From JBIOUF01 sp044866695 (GTDB lineage: Bacteria; Actinomycetota; Actinomycetes; Propionibacteriales; Nocardioidaceae), in the NCBI GenBank assembly GCA_044866695.1, contig JBIOUF010000253.1, forward strand, positions 1 to 23,397: a stretch of 23,397 bases of DNA. Direction: 5' to 3'. Shown in pieces: positions 21,726-23,397 of the stretch (within the stretch, counting starts at the first letter, position 1; every line of letters starts with the position of its first letter). The notes under the pieces are model-generated. The model searched no databases and was not told where the DNA came from. It was given only the letters and a program-made list of their open reading frames with translations. Both the position numbers and the translations under genes were made by a program.

Positions 21726-22373
21726 ATGGCCGGGTCGAGCGCCTCACCCACGCCGTTCACCCTGATCGGCGACCTGGTGGGCTCTCGGACCCTCCCGGAC
21801 CGTGGGCGCGCCCAGGACCGGCTGGAGGCCGTGCTCCGCGAGGCGACCGCGCTGCTGGCCCCGGTGCAGGCCCTGGAGCCCACGGTCGGCGACGAGTTCC
21901 AGGGCGCCTTCGCCACCTTGGCGGCGGCGACCCGCGCCACGCTCCTGGTGCGTCTGGCGCTGCTGCCCGAGGTCGACGTCCGGTGCGGCATCGGCCTCGG
22001 ACCGGTGACCGTGCACGGTCCCGACCGGCGCCCCCTGCTGCAGGACGGCCCGGGCTGGTGGTCCGCCCGGTCGGCAGTCGAGACGCTGGGCGGCCGCCGC
22101 CACGCCGCCTCGCGGACCTGGTACGCCCCCGCGGCGCAGGCGGGAGGAGGACCGCCCCCGGACCTGGTCAACGCGCACCTGGTCTGCCGCGACGCCCTGG
22201 TCGACCGGCTCCCGGAGCGGGGGTGGCGGATGCTACGACGATCCTTGCTGGGGGAGTCCCAGCGCCGGATCGCCGAGGCGGAGGGGGTCACCCCCTCCGC
22301 GGTCTCCCAGCAGTTCGCGCGGGGCATCGCGGCGGTCCGGCAGGCGCAGGGGCTGCTGGAGGGAGAGTCATGA
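21726..22373 (+). CDS. satD: SatD-family protein with C-terminal helix-turn-helix
   Basis: This 215-residue protein belongs to the SatD family, named after the Streptococcus mutans sat (secretion and acid tolerance) operon. The N-terminal domain has FTLIGDLVGSR (Asp16), VGDEFQGAF (Asp56) and VRCGIGLGPV, a pattern reminiscent of class III cyclase/GGDEF folds. Residues about 174-210 (GESQRRIAEAEGVTPSAVSQQF) form a sigma-region-4-like helix-turn-helix, so it can probably bind DNA. The twin GTTCAG-N7-CTGAAC palindromes at its own promoter are the obvious candidate targets. ATG 21726 lies right after O2, with no ribosome binding site. The stop overlaps the next gene (ATGA). Function is not established. 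Confidence 0.82.
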   Translation: MAGSSASPTPFTLIGDLVGSRTLPDRGRAQDRLEAVLREATALLAPVQALEPTVGDEFQGAFATLAAATRATLLVRLALLPEVDVRCGIGLGPVTVHGPDRRPLLQDGPGWWSARSAVETLGGRRHAASRTWYAPAAQAGGGPPPDLVNAHLVCRDALVDRLPERGWRMLRRSLLGESQRRIAEAEGVTPSAVSQQFARGIAAVRQAQGLLEGES

Positions 22374-23119
22374 CGCTGGCCGGTCTCTGGCTGCTGGCGC
22401 TCGGCGGCTGCGACCTGCTCCGCGCCGCGCGGGACGCCACCTCCGGGGCGCGCCGGCTGCTGATCACCGGCATCGGCACGGTGCTGCTGCTCTTCGCCGG
22501 CGTGCTGGTCGGCCTGCCCGGGGCGGCCTGGGCGGGGGTGTGGCTGCCGGCCACGGTGGCGTTCTGGCTCTGGGTGCTGGGCTCCGCGGCCGCGCTGGGG
22601 AACCGCCGGGGACCCGGTCGCCGGCCGGACCCCTCCGCCGCCCGCGCGGTCGCGTTCGTGGGCCTGGCCGGAGGGCTGCTGGTCACCGTCCTCGGCGGCG
22701 GCGCCGGGTCGGGGCTGTCCTGGCCCTCGTCGCTGTCCAGCAGCCCGCTGGCGGACTGGCCCGCCGAGCGCGTCGTACTGGTCCTGGCGGTGGGCCTGGC
22801 GCAGGTCTCGACGGTCAACATCGCGGTCCGTCTGGTCCTCGACGCGGTCGGCGTGCCGGCCAACGCCAACGAGAAGCGGCTCAAGGGCGGCCGGGTGCTG
22901 GGACCGATGGAGCGGCTGCTGGTCCTCGGGCTCGGCATGGCCGGACAGGTCACCGCCGCGTCCGTCGTCGTCGCGGCCAAGGGCCTGCTGCGGTTCCCCG
23001 AGCTGCAGCGCGGCACCGACGACCCCGGCCCGAGCGACGTCACGGAGTACTTCCTGATCGGGTCGCTGGCGAGCTGGCTCGCCGCGCTGGCCGGGCTCGC
23101 GCTGGCCGGGCTGGGGTAA
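22370..23119 (+). CDS. DUF3307-like polytopic membrane protein, SatD partner
   Basis: This 249-residue protein has six to seven hydrophobic segments. The C-terminal part carries the pattern AAKGLLRFPEL then TEYFLIGSLASW, which I associate with DUF3307 proteins encoded next to satD in many bacteria. It begins in the satD stop codon (ATGA), so the two are co-translated and probably act together at the membrane. A polar segment (NANEKRLKGGRVLGPMERLL) before the sixth helix is likely cytoplasmic and could contact SatD. Transport, sensing or scaffold roles cannot be told apart. Confidence 0.7.
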   Translation: MTLAGLWLLALGGCDLLRAARDATSGARRLLITGIGTVLLLFAGVLVGLPGAAWAGVWLPATVAFWLWVLGSAAALGNRRGPGRRPDPSAARAVAFVGLAGGLLVTVLGGGAGSGLSWPSSLSSSPLADWPAERVVLVLAVGLAQVSTVNIAVRLVLDAVGVPANANEKRLKGGRVLGPMERLLVLGLGMAGQVTAASVVVAAKGLLRFPELQRGTDDPGPSDVTEYFLIGSLASWLAALAGLALAGLG

Positions 23120-23126
23120 GCGCCGT

Positions 23127-23149
23127 CCTTCACTTCCCGAGAGTGAAGG
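23127..23149 (+). terminator. Hairpin after the satD operon
   Basis: CCTTCACT (23127-23134) pairs perfectly with AGTGAAGG (23142-23149) around a 7-nt loop, seven bases after the stop codon, and is followed by GGGTTCGGTTCTGG. It is a good intrinsic terminator candidate. Confidence 0.65.
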
Positions 23150-23193
23150 GGTTCGGTTCTGGTCCCGAGCTCGCCAGGCCCACGCTCCGAGCA

Positions 23194-23397
23194 CCGCTGG
23201 TTGAGGAGCCGGAGCGCTAGCGGAGGCGTCTCGAAACCAGCGGCACCGTGGCAGAGACTGCGCCCAAGCGCCGGTGGTTTCGAGACGGGTTTCGAGACGG
23301 GCTCGCACCGCGGTTCCTGAGGAGGGCGACGAAGGAGCCCGTCTCGAAGGGCGCCCTCCTCAACCCAAGTCGCAAGCTCGCTCCTCAACCACCGGGG
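23194..23397. repeat. Dispersed composite hairpin repeat, copy C (rearranged, reaches window edge)
   Basis: The first hairpin (23196-23241) and part of the spacer (to 23253) are an exact inverted copy of 9933-9992. The second hairpin starts near 23270 but is interrupted: TTTCGAGACGGG is duplicated (23278-23289 and 23290-23301), and a nested 14-bp perfect stem, TTCGAGACGGGCTC (23291-23304) with GAGCCCGTCTCGAA (23335-23348), is inserted before the expected ending GCTCGCTCCTCAACCACCGG. No gene is visible in the last 278 nt. Confidence 0.88.

Noticed and set aside
21713..23308. A 531-codon minus-strand open frame opposite satD and the membrane protein
   Set aside because: It is a compositional shadow; the plus-strand genes have family motifs, ATGA coupling and a matching promoter and terminator.
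1..23397. tRNA, rRNA or classic riboswitch
   Set aside because: I scanned gaps by eye and found no cloverleaf, rRNA or familiar aptamer core. A covariance-model scan was not possible and could change this.

Overview
The window is very GC-rich and gene-dense. It comes from an actinobacterial chromosome, most likely a Nocardioides-like member of the Propionibacteriales. The evidence for this is the GTG starts and starts without ribosome binding sites, the glnR / cysA / sseC and nitrobindin / nur / ygfZ synteny known from Streptomyces, the HTH / HbhA-like / DUF2516 block known from Mycobacterium (Rv0474-Rv0476), and dispersed GGTTGAGGAGC...GTCTCGAAACC hairpin repeats. The genus assignment is inference. 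I saw no rRNA, tRNA, CRISPR array, transposase or phage gene.

Layout. (1) 1-2170: the 5' end of glnR (minus), then a MoaD/ThiS-like protein, a short Cys-containing leader peptide, the thiosulfate sulfurtransferase cysA and its partner sseC. (2) 2189-5584: dtd (minus); then a DUF849/BKACE enzyme, a 33-residue membrane microprotein, a nitrobindin-like protein, a Nur-like Fur regulator and a YgfZ-like folate-binding protein (all plus). (3) 5638-13772: sulfate activation genes cysN and cysD (minus) and cysC plus a TauE/SafE exporter (minus), separated by all four dTDP-L-rhamnose genes (rfbB, rfbA, rfbD, rfbC). (4) 13834-16476: an Rhizobium-type L-asparaginase, then an XRE regulator, an HbhA/MLDS-like protein and a DUF2516 membrane protein. 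(5) 16684-20569: a DrrAB-type ABC exporter, then tryptophanase translationally coupled to a macro-domain protein. (6) 20588-21346: a short-chain dehydrogenase (minus). (7) 21726-23119: a SatD-family protein with a C-terminal helix-turn-helix, coupled to a DUF3307-like membrane protein and preceded by two matching GTTCAG-N7-CTGAAC palindromes that cover its promoter.

How the genes connect. Sulfur is the main theme: a sulfurtransferase behind a probable cysteine-sensing leader peptide, sulfate activation to APS and PAPS, and an anion exporter. The rhamnose genes supply an activated sugar for cell-surface glycans. The least familiar parts are the SatD/DUF3307 module with its twin operators, the tryptophanase/macro-domain pair, and the composite hairpin repeat, which occurs three times in this window (one 60-nt stretch is an exact inverted copy) and supplies the last codons of rfbD.
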